Source: Leptobrachium leishanense (Eukaryota; Chordata; Amphibia; Anura; Megophryidae). Taken from it: a DNA stretch of 64,000 nt. The notes below the pieces were generated by a model, which was given only the letters and a program-made list of their open reading frames with translations, was not told the DNA's origin and did no database searches. The position numbers and the translations under genes were made by a program. The stretch spans positions 409,486,626 to 409,550,625 of the forward strand of contig CM019063.1 of the NCBI GenBank assembly GCA_009667805.1. Direction: 5' to 3'. Shown piece by piece: positions 20,459 through 31,575 of the stretch (position 1 is the stretch's first letter; each line of letters opens with the position of its first letter).

Positions 20459-21262
20459 GTGGGCCTGGCTAAGAGTACGGAACATCGCATTCGGTTGCAA
20501 GAAGACAAGCCGTTTCGTGAAAGGTCAAGGCGAGTTCCGCTGGGAGACTTGGATGATCTGCGAGAACAGCTAAATGAGTTGCAGAGAACCAATGTGATTC
20601 AAGAGTCCAGGAGCCCATATGCATCTCCAATAGTGCTGGTCAGGAAGAAGAATGGTTCTGTCCGCTTGTGCATAGACTATCGCACCCTGAACCGAAGAAC
20701 CATCCCCGACCAATATGCCACTCCTCGGATTGAAGACGCCTTACAGTGTTTGTCTGGAGCAAAGTGGTTCAGTGTACTAGACCTGCGAAGCGGATATCAT
20801 CAGATACCGATGCACCCTGAAGACAAAGAGAAAACTGCGTTCATTTGTCCACTGGGATTCTTTGAGTTCAATAGAATGCCTCAAGGTCTGACGGGAGCTC
20901 CAGCCACGTTTCAACGGTTGATGGAGAAGACAGTCGGGGATATGAATCTAATCGAAGTGTTAGTGTACCTGGATGACATAATTGTGTTCGGGAAGACTCT
21001 GGAGGAGCATGAGCAACGTTTGGAGAAGGTCTTGAAGAGGCTCCATGAAGAGGGGTTGAAATTGTCTCTGGAGAAATGCCAGTTCTGTTTACCGTCAGTC
21101 ACATATCTGGGACACGTGGTCTCGGCAGAAGGTGTTTCGACAGATCCTCGAAAGTTGGAGGCCGTAGCTTCTTGGCCTAGACCTCGAAACGTCACTGAAC
21201 TTAGATCTTTCTGGGATTCTGCTCATACTATCGAAGATTTGTGGGAGGATTTGCAAAGATAG
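20459..21262 (+). pseudogene. Gypsy reverse transcriptase
   Basis: 267 residues with all palm motifs: SPYASPIVLVRKKNGSVRLC, IDYRTLNRRTIPD, VLDLRSGYHQIPMH (first Asp), GFFEFNRMPQGLTGAPATFQ, and YLDDIIVFG (the YXDD catalytic box, near 20968), then YLGHVVS. Residues around 21205 change frame at a short C run, so the C-terminal 15 residues read here are not authentic. The tether to RNase H continues at 21241. It converts element RNA to cDNA in the particle. Confidence 0.85.
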
Positions 21263-22588
21263 CTCAGCCGCTGAACAAACTCCTACAGAAAGAAACCACC
21301 GAAGGAGGCTGTAAGGTCTCTGACCGAAACCCCTCCGCTCCGGGACCAAGGAAAGCTAAAGAGTCCATACAAGGTGAATGGACTAGTCAATGTGAAGGTG
21401 CGTTTGTGAAGCTGAAAGAGAATCTAACCCGAGCTCCTGTTCTGGCCTTACGCGGACCCTCACAAGCCGTATGAATTACATGTGGATGCCAGCCGAGAAG
21501 GTCTGGGAGGAGTCTTATATCAGGAGTATGATGGATTGCTGAGGCCTGTGGCGTATGTGAGCCGGAGCCTTGCGCCTTCTGAGAAGAACTATCCTACTCA
21601 CAAACTGGAGTTCTTAGCCTTGAAGTGGGCAGTGGTGGACAAGTTGAAAGACTATCTGTATGGAGCGGAGTTCGTGATCAAGACGGATAATAATCCTCTC
21701 ACCTATATCCTTACTACTGCAAAACTGGACGCAACGGGACATCGGTGGTTGGCCGCTCTGTCAGGGTTTCGGTTCAGCCTGAAGTATCGCCCTGGGGTAA
21801 ACAATCGAGATGCTGATGCTTTATCAAGAAGACCCTACACTACAGAATGGACTCAGGTGACTCCAGACGGAGTGCAAGCTTTGTGTCAAGGAACAGAACG
21901 CCGGGTCAAGGGAGGAGTTGAAGCGGAGGCCATAGGAGTCATGGCCGCGGCTGTTCCTGAGTTCTACTGTAACCCTTCGCAATTGAGGGTTGAAAATCTA
22001 CCTACCTTTTCCAAGCAGGACCTGAAAGCGGATCAAGCTAGAGACCCTTTGATTGCATTGACCATAAAGGCCCTGACTGCAAACCAGCGAGAGATTCTGT
22101 TAACCAATTCCCCGGATGGGGCCAGATTGGTTTACAAAGAGTGGGAGCGGTTGAAGATGTTGGATGGGGTGGTCTACCGAAGGGGCCCCTCGACCAATTC
22201 CGAAGAGATTCAGCAGTTATTTCTCCCCACTAAACACAGGGAGAGTGTGTTGCGATCATTACATGATGAGCATGGACATTTGGGTGCTGAGAGAACTTTT
22301 AAGTTGGTGCGAGATAGGTTTTATTGGCCTTGCATGAGGGCTGAAGTTGAGAGTTATTGCCATTCCTGTCTGAGGTGCATTCAGAGGAAAACTCTACCAA
22401 CCCGAGCTGCTCCAATGAGCCATCTACAGAGTCAGGGACCCATGGATTTGGTGTGCATTGACTTCCTGTGCTTAGAGCCGGATGCTAGTGGGCAAGGGAA
22501 CATTCTGATAGTGACTGATCACTTTACCCGTTATGCCAAGCTTTTTCTACAAAAGACCAACGCGCTCCGACAGTGGCGAAGGTGTTGA
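21241..22588 (+). pseudogene. Gypsy RNase H and N-terminal integrase
   Basis: Frames 21241-21474 and 21482-22588. RNase H begins at DASREGLGGVLYQ (first Asp) with VAYVSRSL, NYPTHKLEFLALKWAV (Glu) and KTDNNPLTYIL (Asp), ending in NNRDADALSRR. A linker leads to the integrase zinc domain HDEHGHLGAERT ... CHSCLRC (HHCC) near 22262-22380, then the first catalytic Asp in LVCIDFLCL. The frame breaks near 21475 and near 22545 (a run of G). The integrase would insert cDNA; this copy is broken. Confidence 0.85.
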
Positions 22589-23848
22589 TGGAAAAGTTCT
22601 TTGTTCATTACGGCCTGCCCAGAAGAATACACTCTGATCAGGGAAGAGACTTTGAAAGTAGATTGGTCGGGCAATTGTTGGAGTTGTTGGGAATTCAAAA
22701 GACTCGAACTACGCCATACCACCCTCAAGGTGATGCTCAGCCTGAAAGGTTTAATCGCACGCTGCTAAATATGCTGGGGACTTGTCTAATGTAGAGAAGC
22801 AGAGTTGGAGTCGTCATATAGCTACTCTGGTGCATGCATATAACAGTACGGAGAGTGATGCAACGGGATATTCACCGTACCGTCTTATGTTCGGAAGAGA
22901 AGCTCGACTGCCGGTTGATTTGGCATTTGGGTTATCTCTAGACCAGACGTCAGTAGCTTCTCATAGAAACTACGTGGATAGACTTCGGAAGAATCTGGCT
23001 TCTGCGTTTGAACAGGCCCGTTTGACTTCAGGTAACAGGGAGCAAAGGAACAAGAAGAACTATGATTTGAAGGTTCGAATACAGGATCTACAACCCGGTG
23101 ATAGGGTTCTGTTGAAGAATTTGGGTGCTGCTGCGAGACACAAGCTGGCGGATAGATGGAGTTCTCAGGTTTACATTGTTTGCAAACAACTGCCAGGTCT
23201 GCCGGTGTATCAGATTCGCCCTGATGGAAAGGCTGGTCCCCTCAAGAATTGGCACCGAAATCACTTGTTACCTTTGAGAGAGGCTGTGAGGATACCAGTG
23301 GAAAACGAACTTCCTCCGGCGAATCCGCATGCTCCACGTGTTCCTCCTGTTACTCGGTCTCAACAGACTCGGGTTGTTGGAGAGAGCGAAAGAGACAGCG
23401 ACGAAAGAGTTTTCTGTTTAGATTGGATGCGCTCGCCCGAACCTGAAGAGGTTGTCCCAGTTCCTTGTCATGGGAAAGTAACTTGAGGGCTGAAGCTCCT
23501 GAATTTCAGTGGGAATTCCCCGAGAATATGGAACTCCCTGAAACCCTTGAACTTCCGTTAAGGGTCCCGGATACTGTTGGAGACCCTGTAGCTCCTGAGG
23601 ACGAGCCTTACGACTATAGTTCTATGCCTTCCCTGGAGGGATCGTACTCGGAGGAAGTGTCTGCTCCAGTGGCAGACATAAGGACTGAGCCTATACCTAT
23701 AGTACTTCCACCTGAAGAGGAAGGAAGGAGCCTGAACAAAAACGCTCTATTCGACCGCCCCAGCGACTTACCTATGACTCACCAGGACATAGCACTGAAG
23801 AGGCCATCACCACTGTGCAGAGATTGCCCGAAGTGTCTGCTATGTTAG
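22573..23848 (+). pseudogene. Gypsy integrase core, C-terminal domain and tail
   Basis: Frame 22573-22794 carries the second catalytic Asp in IHSDQGRDFES and the Glu in HPQGDAQPERFNRTL. Frame 22782-23486 continues with YNSTESDATGYSPYRLMFG and a basic C-terminal domain (LQPGDRVLLKN). Frame 23465-23848 is an acidic, proline-rich tail (about 127 aa) with no recognised domain. Breaks lie near 22785 and 23470. The 23849-24000 stretch up to the polypurine tract is non-coding. Confidence 0.8.
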
Positions 23849-23997
23849 CTGAGGTAGCCCAGAACATGAGTCAGCTTGAGAAAGTGTTTCTAACCCACTG
23901 CATGTATGCTGCTGAACCTGTATATGCTGTATAAACTGTGTGCATATTGTAAAAGGATAATGTAATTGTTGTACCTCCTTGGAGAGACCCAAGAGTT

Positions 23998-24012
23998 CTA
24001 GGAGGGGGAGAG
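23998..24012 (+). promoter_or_regulatory. Polypurine tract of the Gypsy element
   Basis: ctaggagggggagag lies directly before the TG of the 3' LTR. A purine-only run of 12 bases. Confidence 0.8.
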
Positions 24013-25144
24013 TGTAGCGATGTGTTAAAGTTTACTGTGGCAGTACCCATTTTTGGCCACAAGATGGAGACAATCACGATTAAAGACCCTGGACACTCGA
24101 ACTACATGTCCCGGCATGCTTTGCGAAGAAACAGGAAGTGGGTGGGTTTGTGGAGACGCTGTACATCCTGCACCTCGTGGAGAACAGGCAGAGCGCGCCA
24201 GGGAGCAGAGGAGAGTGGATGCACACACACAAGAAGGAGAGACCAAAAGATAGGCCGGAGCGCAGACAGAGTGGATCGGGCCTTAGGATTGGGTCACTCA
24301 GCCTTGCGGGAGACAGACATCACCATCTATATTATCCGAGTGCAGTGCTGAGGAGAGAAGACCCCTCGAGTAAGGAGTACCGCGGTCGATTGAAGCGGGG
24401 AGCAGGCGGTAAGCTGGCTGAGTCGTGGCTGACAGACAGAAGGCCAGACAACAGATCCGGTGGTCGGCGTCCCCAGTCAATATCGAGCGGAGAGACGTCC
24501 TGGGTCAGCGGAACCTCAAGCTTGCGCTGGATGGGTGAGAGGCCCCCAAGGCCGTATGTAAATAAGAGCGTACGCTGCTGTTTTCCTTCTAAAACCCACA
24601 GGGCCCCAACTGACTAGTCGAAGACATCATTAAAGTAAACTCACTGGCCAGTTGAAAAGTACCCGGGTACCCTACACACACAAATACATATCACTTCACG
24701 TTCTGGGACTTAACCTGTGCAGGAATCAGTTTCCTGTTTTCCAAATCCATACAAGGGGGCAAAGTTGAAGTTACATTCTGAACAACTTTTCGGTTTTTGG
24801 TTCCCGCTGCGCATTTACCGTGATACGAGAACTGTGTATTTTATTGTGTCCCGCTACGCGGTTTTTCCTCGAATTTCGTATCTTTTAATTTTCTGCTCGG
24901 TCGGGGTTTTTTTTCCGAAAATACGAAGCCCTCGTGTTTTCGTTTCTTTTACCGCTACGCGTTTATCGTGTTACGAAAGTACTGTAAATCTTCCTGTATA
25001 TACCGTGTCTCAAGAACTGCAAACCTTTTAGTAAACCTTTTAAAATATAAGACTGTTCAGCGTGTTGGAGTATATTTATTCCCTAGTGCGGGGAGACTGA
25101 CCCGTGGTTCATTTTCAGCGGCTCCTCCGGGAGTGAGCGCTACA
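24013..25144 (+). repeat. 3' LTR of the Gypsy element
   Basis: 1132 bp, near-identical to 16650-17778. Followed by aata. Confidence 0.92.
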
Positions 25145-25148
25145 AATA

Positions 25149-25446
25149 TTTCTGTGTTCTGTTGATCATGCTGCTGGCGTCTATCTTTTTTCCTTTAACC
25201 AGATGACAGGAACCGGAAGAGCAGGTAATAGACCGTGGTGTGTGAAAATAAGTGATTTTTACAATTCTAGGCAAACAAGGAAGCGGAACTGGGGGGAAGC
25301 CAGCAGGGGTGTAAATAGTTAACTAACCCACTACCTTTTATCCCCTAGGTTTTTCCTTTAACAACAGGACGTACACCAGGATGTACTTGAAAACGAGAGA
25401 AATTTCAATGTATCCTTCCTGGTAAAATACTTTATAAATAAATAAA
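25149..25446. other. Non-coding spacer with a short LINE/SINE-type tail
   Basis: No gene. Bases 25375-25446 (gtacttgaaaacgagagaaa ... ctttataaataaataaat) recur at 62640-62712, so this is a dispersed 3'-tail sequence of an unidentified retroposon. Confidence 0.5.
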
Positions 25447-26523
25447 TTTACAGTTACAAGTTTTATAAAGTGCTAACAAGATCTGTAGCGCTGCACAATG
25501 GGAGGCAGAATAACAAATATACATACGGGTTCAACACACAGAACAGTAGGAGAGAGGACCCTGCTCAAGAGCTTACAATCTAAGAGGAGGGGGTGACACA
25601 CTAGGTGAGGGTTAATAGAGAATATGAAGCAGCGGGGCACATGTGGGCTGGGTGGGAAGATGCAGTAGGAAATGAACAGAGGGGGATTAGGGAGTGAGAT
25701 GATAGGCTTCTCTAAAGTAATGTGTTTTCAGAGACTTCTTGAAGGACTGGAGAGATGGGGAGAGTCTGATGTTGCAGGGGAGGGAGTTCCATAGAAAGGG
25801 GTCAGCTCGGGAGAAGTCTTGAAGGCGGGAGTTGAGGGTGCGGGTATGTGAAGCTGATAGCATCAGATCATTGGAAGAGCGAAGTGGTCAGGATGGGGTG
25901 TACCTGCTAATAAGGGAGGAGATGTAGGCAGGGGCGCGGTTATGGAGAGCTTTGTATGTGAGCACCAGTATTTTGAATTGGATTCTATAAGAGACAGGGA
26001 GCCAGTGTAGAGATTGAAAAGGGGTGAGGTACGAGAGGTGCGGGATGTGAGGTGTATCTGCCTGGCACAGGCATTCATAATAGACTACAGAGGAAGAATC
26101 TGGGATCTTTTAAGGCCAGAGAGAAGGAGGTTACAGTAGTCAAGGCAGGAGATAATAAGAGCTTGGACGAGCATTTTAGCAGAGTCCTGATTAAGACAGG
26201 GATGGATGCGTGCATTGTTTTTTAGGTAGAAGTAGCAAGATTTGGTTAGCGACTGAATGTGAGGAGTGAAGGAGAGATCAGAGTCTAGGAGGACACAGAG
26301 GCGGCGAGCCTGAGAGGTAGAAGTAATAGTGGCACCATTCACTTGAAGGGAAATGGGTGCATCAATGTTAGTTTTAGAGGGAGGGAAGACGAGACGTTCC
26401 ATTTTAGAGAGGTTAAGCTTTAGGAAACATGAAGTCATCCAGTCGGAGACAGCTGAGAGACAGGCTGTAACACGGTCCAGCACAGGAGGAGAGAGATCGG
26501 GAGGGGAAGTCAGCGGTACAGTG
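25447..26523 (-). mobile_element. L2 LINE, 3' part
   Basis: The minus strand carries the end of the L2 reverse transcriptase followed by the conserved L2 3' end (tttataaagtgctaacaag on the plus strand at about 25460). 5'-truncated. Confidence 0.8.
25863..26483 (-). pseudogene. L2 reverse transcriptase, C-terminal fragment
   Basis: Frames 26085-26483 and 25863-26078 on the minus strand. The first shows SDWMTSCFLKLNLSKMERLV, a VLLDSDLSFTPHIQSLTKS segment (the LGV.LD..LSF..HI block) and SCLDYCNLLLSGL, all typical of the L2/CR1 group downstream of the YADD box. The second continues to the C-terminus after a stop near 26082. No catalytic box remains. Dead. Confidence 0.75.
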
Positions 26524-27051
26524 GTACAGTCCTATCCTTGTGCCAAAGCCACCTCAAAAATCTGAAGAGGTTATAGAGCATGAAGTGTCTATGTATGGAG
26601 CAAAGCTCTGAAACAACTTTTATTAATATTTTAACCTAAAACTTCAACACCATTTCAAATTATTTTTTATCTGTAACAGATAAAATAAAAATAAAGAAAT
26701 AAAAAAGATAAAATGGAGTGCACATAGCATATAATGTATAATTAGCACTCTCTAATCAACACCAGTTAGCCCATATAGCACCAAAATCAGAATCCCCACA
26801 TCCCCAACAATCAGCAGCCTAATAACTTCAGAGCCTGGCCATCTCGCTTGTATGGCACACCGTGCAGCAGACCAGCCCCAGTTTAAGCTGAAACTGTAGC
26901 AATGGCTGCTGAAAAATAAAGTGCATCAAATTTGCATCATTATTTCTAATCTTTAATGAGTTATTCCTATTTAAACAATCTGCAGACGTCTCCCTGCTAA
27001 TATAAACGCACGAGTTTGATTTACCAGCTAAATTGCAATATCTATGGTGTC
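26524..27051. other. Unexplained spacer
   Basis: AT-rich, no credible ORF, no recognised repeat. Short inverted repeat ttttatctgtaacagataaaa near 26665. Confidence 0.5.
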
Positions 27052-27054
27052 TTA

Positions 27055-27968
27055 CAGGGTTATCCAAAGAGATTCGAATTGCTTGAGAAAGGTAACCGAA
27101 CGCTGAAAATCAGGGTTTGGTTACCTTTCCTGACCATTCGGCTATCCAGAGAGCAGGCAATTCGCCAAATCCTGTCGAATTGCCTGAACATGCGGTGCCT
27201 GTTCGGTCCCTGTTCGAGGGCAGTGAAATCCCCATCAAAAAGCACTGCTTCGGCTATTCAGAGAACACAAACCAGCAGTGAAAGGTTCCCCTAATGTCCT
27301 GACATTCGGTGGTTTAATTCGGCAAATTTATTCAGGAGAATCCCATAGGCTTCAATGTTAAAAATATTCCCGTTTTAATTCAATATCTAATAAACCGTTC
27401 ATTATAAAATTCTGCAGCAAAAAGTCTCTTTATTTATAGATTTTTTAGGATACTTTAAGCATTTTTCTGAATTTTTTTTAAAAAAATTAAAAGTCCGATT
27501 TTTTTTTTTTTTTTTTTTCAGTTTACTTATTTTTTTTGTAACAGCCCTCTTTATTATCATTCCCTGGACCTCCTGTGAAAATTTCAGACATTTTCGCTCA
27601 GTAGTTTCTTTGCAAACAGCGTTTCTTTTTCCCAGATTCATACAAATGGTTTTTCTAATTTATTCACTGCCTCCTCTACGTCACAGCTGCTTCGGCTCTG
27701 TGTGATTCGGCTCCTGTTCGGCTCCTTTTCGGCTCCTGTTCGGCTCCTCTTCGAAGGTTAATCCAGATGTTTTTGCTTGTTTTCAGCGTGCATTCGGTTA
27801 GTTTTCGTCAGGTTTGCGGCAGCTTTTCCCTGCAATTCGGGGACCCTGTGGTGTTTGCTGAATACACCGCAGGGTCACCGAAATGCAATCGGCAAAAGGA
27901 ACCGAATTGAAGAGAACGAAAAGTCACCGAACGTGCGGTGACTTTTCGAATCTCTTTGGATAACCCTG
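27055..27968. mobile_element. 914-bp TIR transposon, TTA target duplication
   Basis: Ends cagggttatccaaagagatt and the complement of aatctctttggataaccctg, giving inverted repeats of about 25 bp. Flanked by tta at 27052-27054 and 27969-27971. The interior holds repeats of ttcggctcctgttcggctcc (27700-27755) and a poly-T/A tract (27475-27535), and a stretch (27340-27440) complementary to bases 12005-12120 of the hAT element. It has no transposase. The 3-bp TTA duplication fits Harbinger, but the CAGGG end is also seen in other superfamilies. Confidence 0.75.
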
Positions 27969-27971
27969 TTA

Positions 27972-28402
27972 GAGTTGATTTTTCTCATCTATGTACATGC
28001 AGAAGTCTGCAGACTCTTGTTTTAAACAGGGAAAACGCGCCAAAGGTAGGAAATAATTAATGGATGTAAAAAAGGAAAATGGTTATTGTTAACGTGATGA
28101 ATTGATATATAAGTGTATTTCAAGAAGCAATTTAATGAACTCCTTGAACTGACGTTGCACTTTGGTTGTGTAATTGAAGTGACAAAGGTCACTGGGCGTG
28201 ATAGAAGCATTTTGCTAATAATATGTACAGGAAATGTGCATTAGCTTTAAAAATGGCAATAAATGTTTCCAAATAAAATATGTCATTTCAAACAATAAAT
28301 GTATCCAGGTTCACTTTCTTTACGTTTCCTACCAGGAAGTGTATATTGTACCAGCTATAAAGATCAATGCGATATCTCATCCCTTGATGAAATAAATAGT
28401 TA
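27972..28402. other. Unexplained spacer
   Basis: AT-rich, no coding signal, no repeat recognised. Confidence 0.5.
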
Positions 28403-28545
28403 CAGTTACAGGTATTTATAAAGCGCTAACAAATTCTGTAGCGCTGTACAATGATTGAGACAGAATAACAAATATCCATACAAGCTAAACAGACAGAACA
28501 ATACAAGAGAGGACCCTGCTTGAGAGCTTGCAATCTAAATAATGC
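28403..28545 (-). mobile_element. L2-type LINE 3' tail
   Basis: tttataaagcgctaacaaat plus gtagcgctgtacaatg, then ggaccctgcttgagagcttg: the same L2 end as at 7976 and 25460. Confidence 0.7.
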
Positions 28546-28634
28546 TTTACATTTTATTTAAGAAACAAAAATGGCATGAAAAATATATAAGAAATCTGGT
28601 TGAGAAAAAGTAATAAAAGACCTGATAGACATTA

Positions 28635-28695
28635 AAGGTAAGACACAAATGGAAAACATTTGCGTTTACCGTTTTCCATTTGTGGCTTGCCTGTA
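28635..28695. repeat. Short hairpin
   Basis: ggtaagacacaaatggaaaac pairs with gttttccatttgtggcttgcc around a loop near atttgcgtttacc. About 20-bp arms with one or two mismatches. Confidence 0.6.
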
Positions 28696-28749
28696 AAATC
28701 GGTATGATCAGCAGCTCAAGTCGTAAAACTTTCAAGCTGCAATGTGAGC

Positions 28750-29115
28750 CTCGTTTCTTTAAAATAAGTTAGGAAAATTAAAATGTCACACAAAAAAAAT
28801 CCTGAAAAATACCAAAAAAATAACTAAATAAAGAGACTTTTGGCTGCAAGTGGAAAAAATAAACCATTTAAGAAATATTTAATAAAAATGCGAATATTTT
28901 TTACATTGAGACCTATCGGGAAAAAAAAACCTTGTTTCTTTAAAATAAATTAGGAAACTTAAAATTTCACCCAAAAAAAATCGCAAAAATGCCAAAAAAT
29001 CCTAAAAAATAAATAAACAAGATGACTTTTTGCTGCAAGTGAATAAAATAAAATAAATATTTAATAAAAAAAGCAAATATCTCTTTACATTGAAACCTAT
29101 GGGGAAATAAGCCTA
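28750..29115. repeat. Diverged AT-rich tandem repeat
   Basis: Two or so copies of a unit of about 175-180 bp beginning cctcgtttctttaaaataa / ccttgtttctttaaaataaa. Each has a gactttttgctgcaagtg block and a final catt-gaaacctat. The same motif set (aagagactNttNgctgca; acattgaNNcctatggg) also occurs at 12020-12115 and, inverted, at 27345-27440, so it is a shared transposon interior. Confidence 0.6.
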
Positions 29116-29243
29116 TTTTTCTAAAATAAAAGGAAAAGATAAATTTTCACTGGGACTATACTGAGGGCTGGAGTTTCAGATGTAATAGCCCCTATGTTAA
29201 TCTGTTCCTGATTAGCAAGGCAGTCTGGGTAAGGACAAGGAAT

Positions 29244-29361
29244 AGAAACATAGAAACATAGAAAAATGTCGGCAGATAAGAACCTTTTGGCCCATCTAGT
29301 CTGCCCAATTACATGGATACTTTACCTGGATTTATCTTTTGTTTAGGATAGCCTTATGCCT
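29244..29361 (-). mobile_element. CR1 3' tail fragment
   Basis: gaaacatagaaaaatgtcgg through cttttgtttaggatagcctt is the complement of the CR1 3' end at 10495-10610. Truncated after about 118 bases. Confidence 0.8.
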
Positions 29362-29577
29362 GGGTGATGGTGATAAAGACACCCAGCTTGGGAGAGAGTG
29401 ACACTTTTGGGAAAAGGTGTGATGATGAAGTAGAGATGAAAGTTAGTCATGGTGACACTGTAGTGAGAAGAAGGTGACACTGGAATGAACAGGGGTAAGA
29501 GTAAGTTAAGGGAGATTCGCGGGTAAGGCAGAAATTAATGCCTGTGTCAGACGAACGCAGTGATTACGTCTGTGTTG

Positions 29578-30298
29578 TTTCGTGGAAATTTTATTATGTG
29601 GACATTATATTCTAGGATGTGCGTGTTATAAGTTGTCATCTGTCTCCCTGTGTTGGATTTGAATGTGGTTTTAAATCCAAACCAGCGGCAAAACCGTCAG
29701 TATGAAAACCTTCTTTTGGGTTTAGAGACATACCTGCTTTTAAGACATTTAAGCCTTGTCTCAACACTGGTACCGTGTTGAGACAATAACTGTATTTGTC
29801 CCCCGCAGATATGTCAATAACCCATAGGAACGAGTAGATTGAGCAGTATCTGAATGGGGTCCATATTGACAAGTGACGGGGATGGGGACAAACATGGCTG
29901 ACGGGGATCATGGAGATGACTCAGGGATGAGTCATCTCCAGGAGGCCGGTCGGTCATTCTGGTCCACGCCCCTGTCCTTTTGATATGTAAATGTAATTAC
30001 TGGGCAACCTGGCTTTCTGTTGTACAGCCAGGGGGCTACTGGGCGTGTGCGATTGTCTAATAAATTAAACTGACCAGGAGACACAGCTCACTTGGCCAGA
30101 GGATTTCCAGCTTGAAGCAGCGTGTTTGTCTGATTCCTCCTGGGATAGAGAAGTACTTTGTGTCTTATACAGAAAGAGCTAAATATAGCGTGTATTTTTA
30201 TAGTGACGGATTTGTTTGTACTGGGCGCACTTTAATACTGAAGTGTACCTTTTTAGTGCACCAGGACTTTATGCGCAAAAGCCAAACTTTCCATAACA
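29578..30298 (+). repeat. 5' LTR of the ERV
   Basis: 721 bp. Begins tttcgtgg where the 3' LTR has tgtcgtgg, a change at the terminal dinucleotide. Ends ccataaca. Polyadenylation signal aataaa near 30059. Lacks a 26-bp segment present in the 3' LTR. Confidence 0.88.
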
Positions 30299-30981
30299 AT
30301 TGGCGAGCCTTGTATTAGGAGCTGACATGGATTCCAGAGCAGCTTGCCAAAGGAGGGAAATTGGATTCTTGGTTTTGGACAACCAGAAAAAGCCGGCGAA
30401 GTTGGTAAGACTTTCTTTTCAGTTTTTGAAATTTCTGTTGTCCTAGAACCAGCATCTGGTCTCTCTGCAAGCTGTTGCGGTAATCCGCGCCCAGCAAAAG
30501 AATCTCTCTTTTTGCTTTTCACTCTTTGTGTATAAGGACAGGGGATTAATATCTGTACATAGAGGGATAGGGGTATTGGCTGGGGATAGAGTCTATATTT
30601 TGCAAATCCCTGGTCAATACAGCCAAGAGGGTCTTTGTACAGGGTTTATGTATGGAGTTTGCTGGATGTTTTAAAAGTGCGACTGGGTTATTTTCGTATT
30701 TTCGTTAGTGCTGGTCACCGTGTGAAATAACTTTTAGTGGTGGATCTGAAGTTGATTGTGACGTGTGGGGTGATCATTACAGGGTATCGTTTTTGTTGCA
30801 ACTTTTATGTTTGTAAGAGGTGGTTTTGGTTTGTAAAGGCAGCATTTCCTTCGTTAGCATTTGCACAGGAGAGACCGCAAGTGAAGGATTTTTATGCTGC
30901 TTGCTTCAATTTTCAGGAGTAGGGCACATGGAATAGGAAGAAACTGTTTTGTTTAATCTGGGTTTTTATTGCTGGATTTTG

Positions 30982-31575
30982 GAGACACCATTTTGTCATC
31001 CTTTGTGTGACACCATGTGCTCAGCCACCATTTTGTCGAAGCTCAACCCACCATTTTGTTGAAGCTCACCCACCATTTTGTCGAAGCTCAGCCACCATTT
31101 TGTCGAAGCTCAGCCACCATTTTGTCGAAGCTCAACCCACCATTTTGTCGAAGGTCAACCCACCATTTTGTTGAAGCTCACCCACCATTTTGTCAAAGCT
31201 CAGCCACCATTTTGTCGAAGCTCAGCCACCATTTTGTCGAAGCTCAGCCACCATTTTGTCGAAGCTCACCCACCATTTTGTCAAAGCTCAGCCACCATTT
31301 TGTCGAAGCTCAGCCACCATTTTGTCGAAGCTCACCCACCATTTTGTCGAAGCTCAGCCACCATTTTGTCGAAGCTCAGCCACCATTTTGTCGAAGCTCA
31401 ACCCACCATTTTGTCGAAGCTCAACCCACCATTTTGTTGAAGCTCACCCACCATTTTGTCAAAGCTCAGCCACCATTTTGTCGAAGCTCAGCCACCATTT
31501 TGTCGAAGCTCAGCCACCATTTTGTCGAAGCTCAACCCACTATTTTGTTGAAGCTCAACCACCATTTTGTTTGTA
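30982..31575 (+). repeat. ERV leader minisatellite, about 25 copies of 22-24 bp
   Basis: The unit is gctcagccaccattttgtcgaa with variants containing gctcaaccc or gctcaccc and gtt for gtc. I count about 25 copies of the ccattttgt core from 31025 to 31570, with an outlier at 30983. Because 22 is not a multiple of three and the unit has no stop codon, all three forward frames stay open across the block (longest 187 aa, 31017-31580). Those frames are a by-product and not evidence of a protein. It lies between the 5' LTR and gag. The core ccatttt resembles a YY1 site. Confidence 0.9.

Larger units (their letters stand above)
16650..25144 (+). mobile_element. Full-length Ty3/Gypsy LTR retrotransposon, PNMA-type Gag
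   Basis: LTRs at 16650-17778 and 24013-25144, a tRNA-Pro-type primer-binding site, gag, protease, reverse transcriptase, RNase H and integrase in Ty3/Gypsy order, and a polypurine tract. Flanked by aata (16646-16649 and 25145-25148). The total is 8495 bp. The LTRs differ at only about seven places over 1.13 kb, mostly single-base indels, so the insertion is young, yet the coding region has about seven frame changes. Transcription would start in the 5' LTR. The env region is absent. Confidence 0.92.

Noticed and set aside
31025..31570. CRISPR-like array in the ERV leader
   Set aside because: Units are contiguous without unique spacers, and the context is a vertebrate retrovirus.
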